From Chloroflexota bacterium (GTDB taxonomy: Bacteria > Chloroflexota > Anaerolineae > Anaerolineales > Anaerolineaceae): a stretch of DNA of 64,000 nt. Location of the stretch: assembly GCA_016838895.1 (NCBI GenBank), contig JAEKNU010000001.1:62001-126000 (forward strand), written 5' to 3'. Numbering within the stretch: position 1 is the stretch's first letter; every line of letters begins with the position of its first letter. Shown here in pieces: positions 27,508-34,942 of this stretch. The notes under the pieces were generated by a model. It saw only the letters and a list, made by a program, of their open reading frames with translations. It did not search any database and had not been told where the DNA came from. The position numbers were made by a program, and so were the translations under genes.

Positions 27508-27615
27508 ACAGCATGACTGGCTAGCGATGAATTTTTTATCGGCGACTTTCTGGTTGAAAATGGGATTTGTGCCAATAGTCTATCGGCTGGATAAAAGAGT
27601 GGATGAAAGGGTTGA
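27508..27615 (+). pseudogene. Decayed duplicate of the GNAT gene's 3' end
   Basis: The frame encodes DWLAMNFLSATFWLKMGF followed by VPIVYRLDKRVDER, which parallels DWRTTNLLSAAFWPKMGF and VPVAHRLERRVDER near the end of the preceding GNAT gene. Similarity starts mid-domain, without a start codon or the rest of the protein, so this is a remnant of a partial tandem duplication or of a second related gene. The surrounding open frame runs on into the riboswitch array and is not a real gene. Confidence 0.75.
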
Positions 27616-27692
27616 TAATAATATCTTGAAAGATAAAGTTAACTACAGATGTTGTCCAGATAAACACTATGAGAATATGTATAGACAACCTA

Positions 27693-27721
27693 TTGTAAAG
27701 CATGATCGTTTATGCGATAAT
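27693..27721 (+). promoter_or_regulatory. Promoter of the c-di-GMP aptamer array
   Basis: TTGTAA, 17-base spacer, GATAAT. The predicted start site (about 27728) falls within a few bases of the 5' end of the first aptamer, so the array probably has its own transcript. Confidence 0.55.
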
Positions 27722-27730
27722 ATAAATACG

Positions 27731-27852
27731 CACTCCGAAAAGGTAAACCAGATCGAAAGACTGGGGCGCAAAGTCATGGGTCTACAGCGAAGTAAATAGG
27801 ATGCTCGATAACTGATGGGCAAGATTGAAAAGCCAGGACAGCCAGACAACCG
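27731..27852 (+). ncRNA. c-di-GMP-I (GEMM) riboswitch aptamer 1 of 3
   Basis: The order AAAGGTAAACC, a GAAA-capped hairpin CCAGATCGAAAGACTGG, GGGCGCAAAGTC and ATGGGTCTA matches the GEMM-I consensus (GGCAAACC, GNRA hairpin, GACGCAAAGCC, GGGTCTA). The closing strand CAGCCAGACAACCG resembles the usual 3' element (GCCAGGTTGCCG). The G before the T-AAACC, corresponding to the guanine-contacting G of the c-di-GMP form, is present. Confidence 0.8.
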
Positions 27853-27968
27853 AAAAAGGCGAATCTGATGAAAGTCAGGTGAGCAAAGTGTTGGGTCTAC
27901 AGTGTCGAAGATAAAAAAAGGTAAAGCCAGTTAAATTTTTATCCAGGCACCATGATTACAAACTGCCG
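27850..27968 (+). ncRNA. c-di-GMP-I (GEMM) riboswitch aptamer 2 of 3, degenerate
   Basis: AAAAAGGCGAAT, hairpin CTGATGAAAGTCAG, GGTGAGCAAAGTG and TTGGGTCTACAG follow the same order as the neighbouring aptamers, and the 3' element ends ACAAACTGCCG. Several consensus positions differ (GCGAATC for GCAAACC, GTGAGCAAAG for GACGCAAAG), so ligand affinity may be reduced. It is joined to aptamers 1 and 3 without spacer. Confidence 0.65.
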
Positions 27969-28087
27969 AAAAGGTAAACCAGACCGAAAGGCTGGGGCAC
28001 AAAGTGATGGATCTACCGTCATCCTAATAATAACAACCTGTACATCAGGTGAAGATATTTGGTTATTCGATGACAAGGATTGCCATA
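27964..28087 (+). ncRNA. c-di-GMP-I (GEMM) riboswitch aptamer 3 of 3
   Basis: AAAGGTAAACC, hairpin CCAGACCGAAAGGCTGG, GGGCACAAAGTG and ATGGATCTAC repeat aptamer 1 almost exactly, including the bulged A in the hairpin stem. The 3' strand is GATGACAAGGATTGCCA. An intrinsic terminator follows about 45 bases later, so this aptamer is placed to control it. Confidence 0.78.
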
Positions 28088-28130
28088 CTCCCGAAGAGTG
28101 CGATGCCTTAACCAAAATTTAGTCAACGCT

Positions 28131-28155
28131 GACAGCCCAGAAGGGCTGTTTTTTT
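28131..28155 (+). terminator. Terminator after the c-di-GMP aptamer array
   Basis: CAGCCC-agaa-GGGCTG followed by seven T. It ends the aptamer transcript at about 430 nt, before any reading frame. It could be a constitutive end or the switchable expression platform for the SRPBCC gene 270 bases downstream. Confidence 0.88.
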
Positions 28156-28169
28156 GTTCCAGAATCAGG

Positions 28170-28229
28170 AAACCTCACAGGTTTTGTCAACAGTTTATGA
28201 GCATCGCCTATTAAAACCAGTGAGGTTTT
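28170..28229. repeat. Inverted repeat related to the 26096 element
   Basis: AAACCTCACAGGTTTT and AAAACCAGTGAGGTTTT face each other across a 27-base loop. The arms are the same motif as in the 26096-26128 hairpin (CCTCACAGGTTT/AAACCAGTGAGG), with an insertion in the loop. It shows that this is a dispersed intergenic repeat in the genome. Confidence 0.6.
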
Positions 28230-28254
28230 GGAATTAATGTCCATTTGCGGGCGT

Positions 28255-28283
28255 TTGACTTGCCTATATATCAGCGCTACAAT
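28255..28283 (+). promoter_or_regulatory. Sigma-70 promoter of the SRPBCC gene
   Basis: TTGACT, exactly 17 bases, TACAAT: a strong housekeeping promoter. The transcript would have a 5' leader of about 135 bases in which I recognise no known RNA motif. Confidence 0.7.
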
Positions 28284-28423
28284 GTTATCAACGCCATCGG
28301 AAAATCAAAAAATGGCTAAACTTGGGGGCGTAAACATCATCACCGACTCGTTAACGAAAACATCCATCCGATGAAAATCCTGATCGTAAAATTATATATT
28401 TTATATGGAGGAGGTGAATAAAT

Positions 28424-28870
28424 ATGCCGAAATTCGAACGTGAAGTGGAAATTGATGCATCTGTCGAAGATGTCTGGAAAATCATGATTGATCCGCAAAA
28501 TTGGCCCAATTGGTTTCCGGGAATGGAAAGTGTAGCGAATGTTAGTGCGCTGAGTGTTGGCGGCACTTTTGAATGGGCCAAAGAGGGTAAAACCGGCCAG
28601 GGAACGATTGAAGAACTGGTGCCATTGAAACGCCTAAAAATTATCACACTGCTAGAAAAAGATAAAGATGCACATGTTTTTGAGTTAAAGCCAAGCGGCG
28701 GTTTTTTAGGGTTGAAAGATGATGAGTGCAAGGTCAATTACATGCTGGATACCTTAATGGGTGGTGGTATCCTTGGCAATTTTATTGCCGGTGGAAATCC
28801 AAAAGACATGCTGCAAGTGAAGAAATCCATGCATCAATTAAGAAAGCTGATTGAAAGTAAAACATCCTGA
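28424..28870 (+). CDS. SRPBCC-fold (polyketide cyclase/CoxG-like) protein
   Basis: A 148-residue protein with the START/SRPBCC pattern: EREVEIDASVEDVWKIMID at the start, then WPNWFPGMESV, a beta sheet core, and a long C-terminal helix (VKKSMHQLRKLIESK). These proteins bind hydrophobic ligands; the function here is unknown. GGAGGAGG precedes the start. It has its own promoter and lies 82 bases before a GlsB/YeaQ membrane protein gene. Confidence 0.85.
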   Translation: MPKFEREVEIDASVEDVWKIMIDPQNWPNWFPGMESVANVSALSVGGTFEWAKEGKTGQGTIEELVPLKRLKIITLLEKDKDAHVFELKPSGGFLGLKDDECKVNYMLDTLMGGGILGNFIAGGNPKDMLQVKKSMHQLRKLIESKTS

Positions 28871-28952
28871 TTTCTCAGCATTTGCAACATGAAAGAAGCG
28901 CGCTAAAATTTTTTTGGTATTAAGAAATAATATAAAGTTAGGAGAAAATATC

Positions 28953-29201
28953 ATGGGTCTTATTGCATCAATTGTGGTTGGTTTGATTGCCGGTTTGCTG
29001 GCTTCTCGGATTATGAAAGCGAAAACAGGCGTATTGATGGATATCATTCTGGGCATTGTCGGTGGTGTTTTGGGTGGTTGGCTGACAGGCCTGTTCCTGG
29101 GTCAAAATTTAATGACCGGGTTTAACCTGACCAGTATCGTTGTTGCTTTAATTGGCGCGATTATTGTTATCGCAATATACCGGGTTATCAAACGCAAATA
29201 A
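28953..29201 (+). CDS. GlsB/YeaQ/YmgE family small membrane protein
   Basis: An 82-residue protein with three hydrophobic helices and the glycine-rich IVGGVLGGWLTGLFLG segment of the transglycosylase-associated (GlsB/YeaQ/YmgE) family, often stress-induced. The start at 28953 follows AGGAGA by 8 bases; the frame is open 39 bases further upstream without ribosome site. Function of the family is unclear. A terminator follows. Confidence 0.9.
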   Translation: MGLIASIVVGLIAGLLASRIMKAKTGVLMDIILGIVGGVLGGWLTGLFLGQNLMTGFNLTSIVVALIGAIIVIAIYRVIKRK

Positions 29202-29242
29202 ATATTTGTAAGAAAAATAAAAGTATCTATTGCAGTAATATT

Positions 29243-29278
29243 AAAACCCTCATAGACAACTAGTCTGTGAGGGTTTTC
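29243..29278 (+). terminator. Terminator after the GlsB-like gene
   Basis: AAAACCCTCA-t-AGAC-aacta-GTCT-g-TGAGGGTTTT is a long hairpin ending in a short T run, 41 bases after the stop. Confidence 0.7.
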
Positions 29279-29363
29279 TATATTGAATTGCGGTTATAGG
29301 TTTAGGTATTTTCCCAACGGCGATACACAATGTAATTCACTACAAAAGAACAACAGAGATCGC

Positions 29364-29397
29364 AGCGCCGAATCAAGACCAGCGCCGAATCAAGACC
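29364..29397. repeat. Perfect 17-bp tandem duplication
   Basis: AGCGCCGAATCAAGACC occurs twice back to back. The 321-base gap 29202-29522 otherwise holds only the terminator above and an AT-rich region with several TATAAT-like hexamers before the toxin-antitoxin genes; no gene was seen. Confidence 0.8.
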
Positions 29398-29522
29398 ACC
29401 GTTGATAAGGACTAATTGAATACTGATAGCTGCTTCAATAGAGTACTGATAGTACACCTTGTATTACACAACAATATGAGATAATATTGGAGTATATGAT
29501 GTAGATATAATTGGAGGTTGAA

Positions 29523-29765
29523 ATGAGCGTACTAGTTCGCACACAATTAATGTTATTAAGGGAACAGCGTGATCGTTTGAATGAGATTGCTGCTCAAAGT
29601 AACCGTTCGATTTCTGATGTTGTTAGAAAAATGATTAGTGCTCAGTTACGTCAACACCGTTATGAAAAAATGCAGATTGCTGCTGAGTTACTTAAAAGCG
29701 AGTATGAACTGGGCGGTTTAATGGATATGTCTGACCTGGATGGGGAGGATATTCTGGATGAATAG
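29523..29765 (+). CDS. Ribbon-helix-helix antitoxin
   Basis: An 80-residue protein. Residues 1-45 (VRTQLMLLREQRDRLNEIA, then SNRSISDVVRKMI) form a ribbon-helix-helix DNA-binding domain like those of CopG/MazE-type antitoxins; the acidic tail (SDLDGEDILDE) would bind the toxin. The ATG at 29523 has GGAGG 7 bases upstream. It overlaps the PemK/MazF toxin gene by 8 bases. Such antitoxins normally repress their own operon. Confidence 0.85.
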   Translation: MSVLVRTQLMLLREQRDRLNEIAAQSNRSISDVVRKMISAQLRQHRYEKMQIAAELLKSEYELGGLMDMSDLDGEDILDE

Positions 29766-30105
29766 AGGGGAAATATGGAGGGTTAATTTTGATCCAACTG
29801 TAGGAGCAGAAATTAAAAAAACACGCCCTGCTGTAATCATCAGCAGTGATTACATTCGTGCTTTACCAATAAGAATTATTGTGCCAATCACTGAATGGAA
29901 AGAACATTATCAAAATGCTGAATGGAAAGTAAAATTTCGGTCGACAGATTCAAATGGATTAACCAAGACATCATGTGCGGATTGTTTTCAAGTTCGATCT
30001 ATGTCAACGCAACGGTTTATTTCGAAAATTGGAGAGTTGAAATCTTCAGAATTGGATGAGATAACACAAGGCATTGGTTTTGTGATTGAAATACCAGAAG
30101 AATGA
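29758..30105 (+). CDS. MazF/PemK-type mRNA endonuclease toxin
   Basis: A 115-residue toxin of the MazF/PemK/ChpB family. Start MNRGEIWRVNFDPTVGAEI and KTRPAVIISSD are the family signature; later segments IIVPITEWKE and SCADCFQVRSM match the beta strands that hold the active site. Members cut mRNA at short sequences and stop growth. Translation starts inside the end of the antitoxin gene, so the pair is coupled. Followed by a terminator. Confidence 0.93.
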   Translation: MNRGEIWRVNFDPTVGAEIKKTRPAVIISSDYIRALPIRIIVPITEWKEHYQNAEWKVKFRSTDSNGLTKTSCADCFQVRSMSTQRFISKIGELKSSELDEITQGIGFVIEIPEE

Positions 30106-30120
30106 TGGTAATAGATAAAT

Positions 30121-30158
30121 AAAAATAGTTCCATCTTCAATGGATGGAACTATTTTAT
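30121..30158. terminator. Bidirectional terminator between the toxin and pdxS genes
   Basis: AAAATAGTTCCATC-ttcaatg-GATGGAACTATTTTA lies between convergent genes and has A and T tracts on both sides. Confidence 0.9.
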
Positions 30159-30191
30159 TTATTAAAGTAAACCCGTGATTTTTTTTACTTT

Positions 30192-31079
30192 TTACCAGCC
30201 CCGCTGAGCAATCAACTCATCCTGCGGAATGGAAGTTACTTGCCGTCCGACCATAGCTTCGCCTAAATTTCGCGAAACCTTGGCGATAATTTTGGCATCC
30301 ATGTAATGGGTGGTGGCTTCGACGATAGCTTTGGCGCGTTTGGCGGGATCGCCGGATTTGAAGATGCCGGAACCTACAAAGACGCCATCCACGCCGAGCT
30401 GCATCATCAGGGCCGCATCGGCCGGGGTGGCGATACCACCGGCAGCAAAATTAACCACAGGCAGGCGTCCCAGGTCACGGACTTCTTTGATTAGGGCAAT
30501 AGGTGCGCCGATATTCTTGGCGAAGGTCATTAATTCTTCTTCAGGCAGGTTCTGCAGGTGGCGAATTTCACCGAGTACGCTGCGGGCATGCAGGACGGCC
30601 TCAACCACATCACCGGTACCGGCTTCGCCTTTGGTACGGATCATGGCGGCACCTTCACCGATGCGGCGCAGAGCTTCGCCCAAATTGCGGCAGCCGCATA
30701 CGAAAGGCACTTTGAAATCGTGTTTGTTGATATGGAAGGCGTTATCAGCCGGCGTAAGCACCTCGGATTCGTCGATGTAATCGATGCCGATGGCTTCCAG
30801 CACCTGCGCTTCGACGAAATGGCCGATACGGCATTTGGCCATCACTGGAATACTAACCGCTTTCATGATGCTTTCGATCATGTCAGGGTCGCTCATGCGC
30901 GCCACGCCGCCGTCAGCACGGATATCGGCGGGTACGCGTTCCAGGGCCATCACGGCGCAAGCACCGGCGTCCTCGGCAATTTTGGCATGCTCGGGATTGA
31001 CCACGTCCATAATCACGCCGCCCTTGAGCATTTGGGCCAGTCCTCTGTTTAATCCTACGGATCCTAATTCTTTTTCCAT
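30192..31079 (-). CDS. pdxS: Pyridoxal 5'-phosphate synthase, PdxS subunit
   Basis: Condenses ribose-5-phosphate, glyceraldehyde-3-phosphate and ammonia to PLP. The 295-residue protein has the catalytic KGGVIMDVV (D25) and [10 protein letters not shown] (K82) segments and the [14 protein letters not shown] and phosphate-binding [13 protein letters not shown] loops of the family. The glutaminase partner PdxT is not in this neighbourhood, so ammonia must come from a PdxT encoded elsewhere. It starts 6 bases after the aminotransferase gene and is cotranscribed with it. More GC-rich than the surrounding genes, as often for highly expressed housekeeping genes. Confidence 0.98.
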   Translation of the reverse strand: MEKELGSVGLNRGLAQMLKGGVIMDVVNPEHAKIAEDAGACAVMALERVPADIRADGGVARMSDPDMIESIMKAVSIPVMAKCRIGHFVEAQVLEAIGIDYIDESEVLTPADNAFHINKHDFKVPFVCGCRNLGEALRRIGEGAAMIRTKGEAGTGDVVEAVLHARSVLGEIRHLQNLPEEELMTFAKNIGAPIALIKEVRDLGRLPVVNFAAGGIATPADAALMMQLGVDGVFVGSGIFKSGDPAKRAKAIVEATTHYMDAKIIAKVSRNLGEAMVGRQVTSIPQDELIAQRGW

Positions 31080-31085
31080 TTTTGT

Positions 31086-32288
31086 TTATCCTTTTTTAGG
31101 TATTGCTGTGCCTGTATCCTCAGGCTGGGAGATTTTTTGTAGACATGCTTGCAAGGCATTCAGTAATGCCTGAATTTGTTCTGTTTTAATATTGAGCGGT
31201 GGGAAAAAACGTAAGGTCGTTTGTCCGGGTTTGTAACCCGTCAGGAAACCACGCTGCACCAATTGGCTGTGGATATCGCTGGCAATCTGGCTGTCAATGA
31301 ATTCCAGCGCAATAAAAAGACCCTTACCGCGTACATCAACGATGATCGGAAAGGAATGCTGGATCTGCTTGAGCTGATTCAGAAAGAATTGTCCGTTTTC
31401 CTGGCACTGTTGAAGTACTTTTTCTTCGCGGATCGTGGTGATAACGGTTTTCGCGACTGCTGCGCCGATTGGGTCATTTTGATGGGATTGAGCGTGTGAC
31501 ATGTTCGTTTGACATAATTTAGTGGCGGCTGCGCAAGTCATGGCCACGGCACTGACAGGGTATCCGTTTCCCAGACCTTTGCCCATGGCGACAATATCGG
31601 GCTGCACGCCGTAATGTTGAAAACCGAACCATTTTCCAGTGCGTCCGATACCGGTGGTGATTTCATTGGCAACCAGATACCCACCATTCTCACGTACCCG
31701 AACCGTAAGCGTTTGGATAAGCTCAGCAGGCGGGAACTTCACTTGAGCACTGAAACTGCCCGGCTCAAAAATGAAGGCACCGATCTGATCAAAGGGGATT
31801 TCGGCTACAGCAGGGCAGTCCTGACAATTATTGTGGCTGCACTGCTCGCAAGACTGCCAGTCAAAAGTGATCCATTCCTGTGGGGAACGCTCTTTGGAGG
31901 TGCCAAACGCAGCCAGATAGGTCTGGGAAAGGCATAGCAGCATAGGCTGTGTGGTGATCTTTTTAGCGCATTGAACAGCAAACTCAACCGCCTCGCTGCC
32001 CGAGGAGAGAAAGATACATTTGCCATCTGGCATATCCAGCAGATTGAGCACGGCCTGAGCAGCTTCTTCCGTCGTATGGTTGGGATAACGTGTGCCCACA
32101 TGCATGACCTGATCAAGCTGAGTGTGCAGCACCTGATTGATAACAGGATGAGCATGCCCCAGTGAGGTCGCCCAGCAACCGGATTCAAAATCGATATACG
32201 TTTTCCCCTGGCTGTCGGTAATCCGGCAGCCTTCGGCTTTGATGATATCTATGAATGAATCATCTATAAAATCAAGTACATGGCTCAT
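31086..32288 (-). CDS. Class III (PLP-dependent) aminotransferase
   Basis: A 400-residue type I fold enzyme, related to acetylornithine and 4-aminobutyrate aminotransferases. Visible signatures are YIDFESGCWATSLGHAHP, FLSSGSEAVEFAV, LVANEITTGIGRTGKWF and the PLP lysine in DIVAMGKGLGNGYPVSA. The start at 32288 has GGAG about 8 bases upstream; the frame extends 45 bases further without ribosome site. A cluster of Cys and His around CEQCSHNNCQDC is unusual for this family and might bind metal. Upstream of pdxS and divergent from a MocR regulator, so it is probably PLP-linked. Substrate unknown. Confidence 0.9.
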   Translation of the reverse strand: MSHVLDFIDDSFIDIIKAEGCRITDSQGKTYIDFESGCWATSLGHAHPVINQVLHTQLDQVMHVGTRYPNHTTEEAAQAVLNLLDMPDGKCIFLSSGSEAVEFAVQCAKKITTQPMLLCLSQTYLAAFGTSKERSPQEWITFDWQSCEQCSHNNCQDCPAVAEIPFDQIGAFIFEPGSFSAQVKFPPAELIQTLTVRVRENGGYLVANEITTGIGRTGKWFGFQHYGVQPDIVAMGKGLGNGYPVSAVAMTCAAATKLCQTNMSHAQSHQNDPIGAAVAKTVITTIREEKVLQQCQENGQFFLNQLKQIQHSFPIIVDVRGKGLFIALEFIDSQIASDIHSQLVQRGFLTGYKPGQTTLRFFPPLNIKTEQIQALLNALQACLQKISQPEDTGTAIPKKG

Positions 32289-32394
32289 ATGCACTCCAAA
32301 TGCGCTGTGTTTGGTTTTTTGTGAAAAGTGCATAACGAGTGTACCTCGCAGGATGTAGGCCGGGAAGAGCCGGATTCAACCAGTTTGTGATAGG

Positions 32395-32440
32395 CCAATT
32401 GATTGGTATATGTGCTAATGAGCATAATTGGTCTATAATT
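32395..32440. promoter_or_regulatory. Divergent promoter/operator region of the MocR regulator
   Basis: Repeated CCAATTGATTGG, ATAATTGG and ATAATTGG units surround a plus-strand TATAAT (32434-32439) without a good -35. Direct repeats around a weak promoter fit binding of a MocR/PdxR-type activator-repressor. No footprint can be inferred beyond this. Confidence 0.4.
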
Positions 32441-32474
32441 GGCGTAGGACAATCGTTATAGGATATTAGCAAAT

Positions 32475-33968
32475 ATGCGTATACCAATTGATCGAGAAAA
32501 TACCACGCCTATTTACCGTCAGGTGGAACAATTTATCCGCGAAGGCATCCTGAGTGGCAGTCTGGCTGCCGAACAACGCCTGCCAGCCAGCCGACAATTA
32601 GGCGCGGATTTGGGTATCAATCGGCTGACCATTGAAAAAGCCTATGGCGAGTTGGAAGCAAAAGGCTTGATTTATACCAGAATAGGCAGCGGCACATTTG
32701 TCTCGGCTCAGCATTATACCGAGGAAAACACCCAATCTGAGAACGGCAGCATCTCATTACCCAAATGGCAGGATGATCTGGGACAGTTTATGCCGCTGGT
32801 ATTATTCAAAGATGAAGATGAACTGTTGCTGGAGATGAATCATCCAGATCCGATTTCATTTTCGAGTGGGATTGGCGATGCCAATTTATTTCCTGTGGAT
32901 GAGTTTCGCAAGGTAATTCATGGTGTTTTAAAACGCGATGGTATGACAGCTCTGGATTATGGCGATAAGGAAGGATATTTACCTTTACGTCAAATGATCG
33001 TGCAGATTTTGGGCAGTCAGGGGTTACATACGAAAGTTGAGCATGTCATGATTACCGCTGGATCACAGCAGGCTATCTCATTAATTTCACAGATTTTACT
33101 GAAACCGGGAGATACCGTGTTGGTAGAAAAGCCGACTTATAGCGGTGCTTTGAATCTTTTCCGATCCATTGGGGTGAAAATTGTATCCATCCCTGTGGAT
33201 GAAAAGGGCATGCTAGTTGAGCAACTGGAGGACACATTGAGAGCGCATCGACCCCAGTTGATTTACACCATACCGAATTTTCAGAATCCGACCGGTGCCT
33301 GTATGAACGGCAGCCGGCGACGGCATCTGGTGGCACTGGCCGATCAATACAATGTCCCCATTCTGGAAGATGATTTTGTGGGAGATCTACGCTATGATGG
33401 CTTTGCCAACCCCAGCCTAAAAGCACTGGATTCGGGTGGACGGGTGATTTACGTGAGCACATTCTCCAAAATGCTTATGCCCGGGCTGCGCATGGGTTAT
33501 ATTGTGACGGAGGGACCGTTATTTGAACGCCTGGTGGAATGGAAAGTGGTTAATGATCTGGCAACATCCAGTTTACTTCAGCGTGCCTTAGAATCTTATG
33601 TAACCGTAGGCCGCTATCAAGCACATTTACGCCGGGCTACATTGATGTATGGCAAACGCTGTGAAGCAATGATCAAGGCCATTCATAATCATTTGCCTGT
33701 GGATATACGTTTTACGCGTCCACAGGGCGGTTTGTTTATCTGGCTGCAATTGCCCGAGTCAATTGAGGCCGAGGAATTGCTAGCGATTGCCTGTCAGCAA
33801 GGTGTCGGATTTACTGTTGGCAATCAGTTTTTCGTGGACCCTGATGAAGGGAGGCATTGTCTGCGCCTCAATTTTGTTGCACAAACCCCTGATCGAATTG
33901 AATTGGGTATTATTCGGCTGAGTGAATCGATACAGCAGGTTTTGCATCAGAAAAATGGCTCTTACTGA
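32475..33968 (+). CDS. MocR/PdxR-type GntR transcription factor with aminotransferase-like domain
   Basis: A 497-residue protein. Residues 1-75 are a GntR winged helix (PIYRQVEQFIREGILSG, RLPASRQLGADLGI). Residues ~120-490 are a fold-type I aminotransferase-like effector domain with GSQQAISLISQIL, TIPNFQNPTGACM and the PLP-binding lysine in YVSTFSKMLMPGLRMGY. PdxR members activate pdxS/pdxT when PLP is low. Its position divergent from an aminotransferase-pdxS operon makes that role likely here. No strong ribosome site precedes the ATG. Confidence 0.92.
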   Translation: MRIPIDRENTTPIYRQVEQFIREGILSGSLAAEQRLPASRQLGADLGINRLTIEKAYGELEAKGLIYTRIGSGTFVSAQHYTEENTQSENGSISLPKWQDDLGQFMPLVLFKDEDELLLEMNHPDPISFSSGIGDANLFPVDEFRKVIHGVLKRDGMTALDYGDKEGYLPLRQMIVQILGSQGLHTKVEHVMITAGSQQAISLISQILLKPGDTVLVEKPTYSGALNLFRSIGVKIVSIPVDEKGMLVEQLEDTLRAHRPQLIYTIPNFQNPTGACMNGSRRRHLVALADQYNVPILEDDFVGDLRYDGFANPSLKALDSGGRVIYVSTFSKMLMPGLRMGYIVTEGPLFERLVEWKVVNDLATSSLLQRALESYVTVGRYQAHLRRATLMYGKRCEAMIKAIHNHLPVDIRFTRPQGGLFIWLQLPESIEAEELLAIACQQGVGFTVGNQFFVDPDEGRHCLRLNFVAQTPDRIELGIIRLSESIQQVLHQKNGSY

Positions 33969-34192
33969 ACCGAAATATGCAGATTGCGCATAGCCACTAC
34001 AGATTTTTATATTGAGTAATGATTTCTCCCGTATGCCATTAGATTTCCTGCATATGGTTCCAATAGGTATAATCTTCTGGTACACAATAATTTATTGGAT
34101 TTGTGTCGACGATACTATGCCAACACAATGCTAAGCACATGAGTGCTTTACCTAACGCAATGAGTTGACCATAATGGAATGAAAGAGGACCA

Positions 34193-34942
34193 ATGCTGCA
34201 TATATTAGTCGTTGAAGACAATGAAAAACTTAGAAATGCCATGGTAAAAGGTCTGCATGATACCGGAAAAATCGTTGTAGACTTTCATTGTGATTCCGGA
34301 GAAGCATCGCTGAATTATTTTTCAATATTAAACGAACAAAGCCAATCTCCAGCAGGGATATTGATGGATGTGCAGCTTGCTGGTGCTATGAATGGTATAC
34401 AAGCCGCGATTGAAATTCGGCGAGAAAATCCACGTCTACCGGTTGTGTTTTACTCTATTCAAGATGATGATGGATATTATCGAGATTTTCGCAATTCGGG
34501 CATTCTTAGCCATTATGCATATGTTAAAAAATCAAATTACTTGTTGCCGCAAATGATTCTCCCCTTATTGCAGGACGCGGTTCAAGGGAGAAGTTTTATC
34601 GATCCTGAAATTGAAGAACGCGTGAAAGAAGTCTGGCATCGTGATGAAAATTCCCCAATGAGTTTACTGGAACCCAATGAACAAAAGGTTGCACAAATGC
34701 TGGTGAAAGGCATGACCAACGAACATATAGCAACCGTGATGGGATTCCGGGATAAACGTACCATCAGCCGGATTAACGGACAGATTTACAGCTCATGGGG
34801 ATTGAACAACTCGACCAGTGATGAAAAAGTAGCGCGCACAAGAGCGGTTATTATTGCACAACAGGACAAAATGATCATCTGGGATGAACAAGGCAATGCA
34901 TTTCTGCTGGATGACAATGGGGAGCAAAATCCATGGCATTGA
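34193..34942 (+). CDS. Response regulator with receiver and LuxR-like HTH domain
   Basis: A 249-residue regulator. Residues 1-125 are a receiver domain (HILVVEDNEK at the start; phospho-Asp in GILMDVQLAG). Residues ~155-225 resemble a LuxR/NarL HTH: LLEPNEQKVAQMLVKGMTNE then HIATVMGFRDKRTISRINGQ, somewhat divergent. The stretch after the receiver, FYSIQDDDGYYRDFRNSGI, lacks the usual Thr/Lys switch pattern at the expected places, so phosphorylation coupling may be unusual. Its end overlaps the start of a membrane histidine kinase by 10 bases, defining the cognate pair. Confidence 0.88.
   Translation: MLHILVVEDNEKLRNAMVKGLHDTGKIVVDFHCDSGEASLNYFSILNEQSQSPAGILMDVQLAGAMNGIQAAIEIRRENPRLPVVFYSIQDDDGYYRDFRNSGILSHYAYVKKSNYLLPQMILPLLQDAVQGRSFIDPEIEERVKEVWHRDENSPMSLLEPNEQKVAQMLVKGMTNEHIATVMGFRDKRTISRINGQIYSSWGLNNSTSDEKVARTRAVIIAQQDKMIIWDEQGNAFLLDDNGEQNPWH

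Noticed and set aside
27491-27799. Full 102-codon frame after the GNAT gene as a real gene
   Set aside because: Only its first third resembles a protein (a GNAT remnant); the rest runs into the first c-di-GMP aptamer.
27731-28087. Regularly repeated AAAGGTAAACC / CAAAG / GGTCTAC units resembling a CRISPR array
   Set aside because: The repeats are long, diverged, about 115 bases apart and match the order of elements in a GEMM riboswitch; there are no cas genes and no uniform spacers.
28284-28423. A riboswitch in the ~135-base leader of the SRPBCC gene
   Set aside because: A small GCCAT/ATGGC stem is present, but no known riboswitch core could be recognised.
30310-31052. Long open frames on the plus strand opposite pdxS
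   Set aside because: They are the antisense shadow of the more GC-rich pdxS gene, with low-complexity translations and no ribosome site.
32341-32380. GTAGGCCGGG...CCGGATTCAACC palindromic unit as part of the 26096 repeat family
   Set aside because: It only loosely resembles the GTAGGTTGGATT unit and lacks the CCTCACAGGTTT arms; too weak to join to that family.
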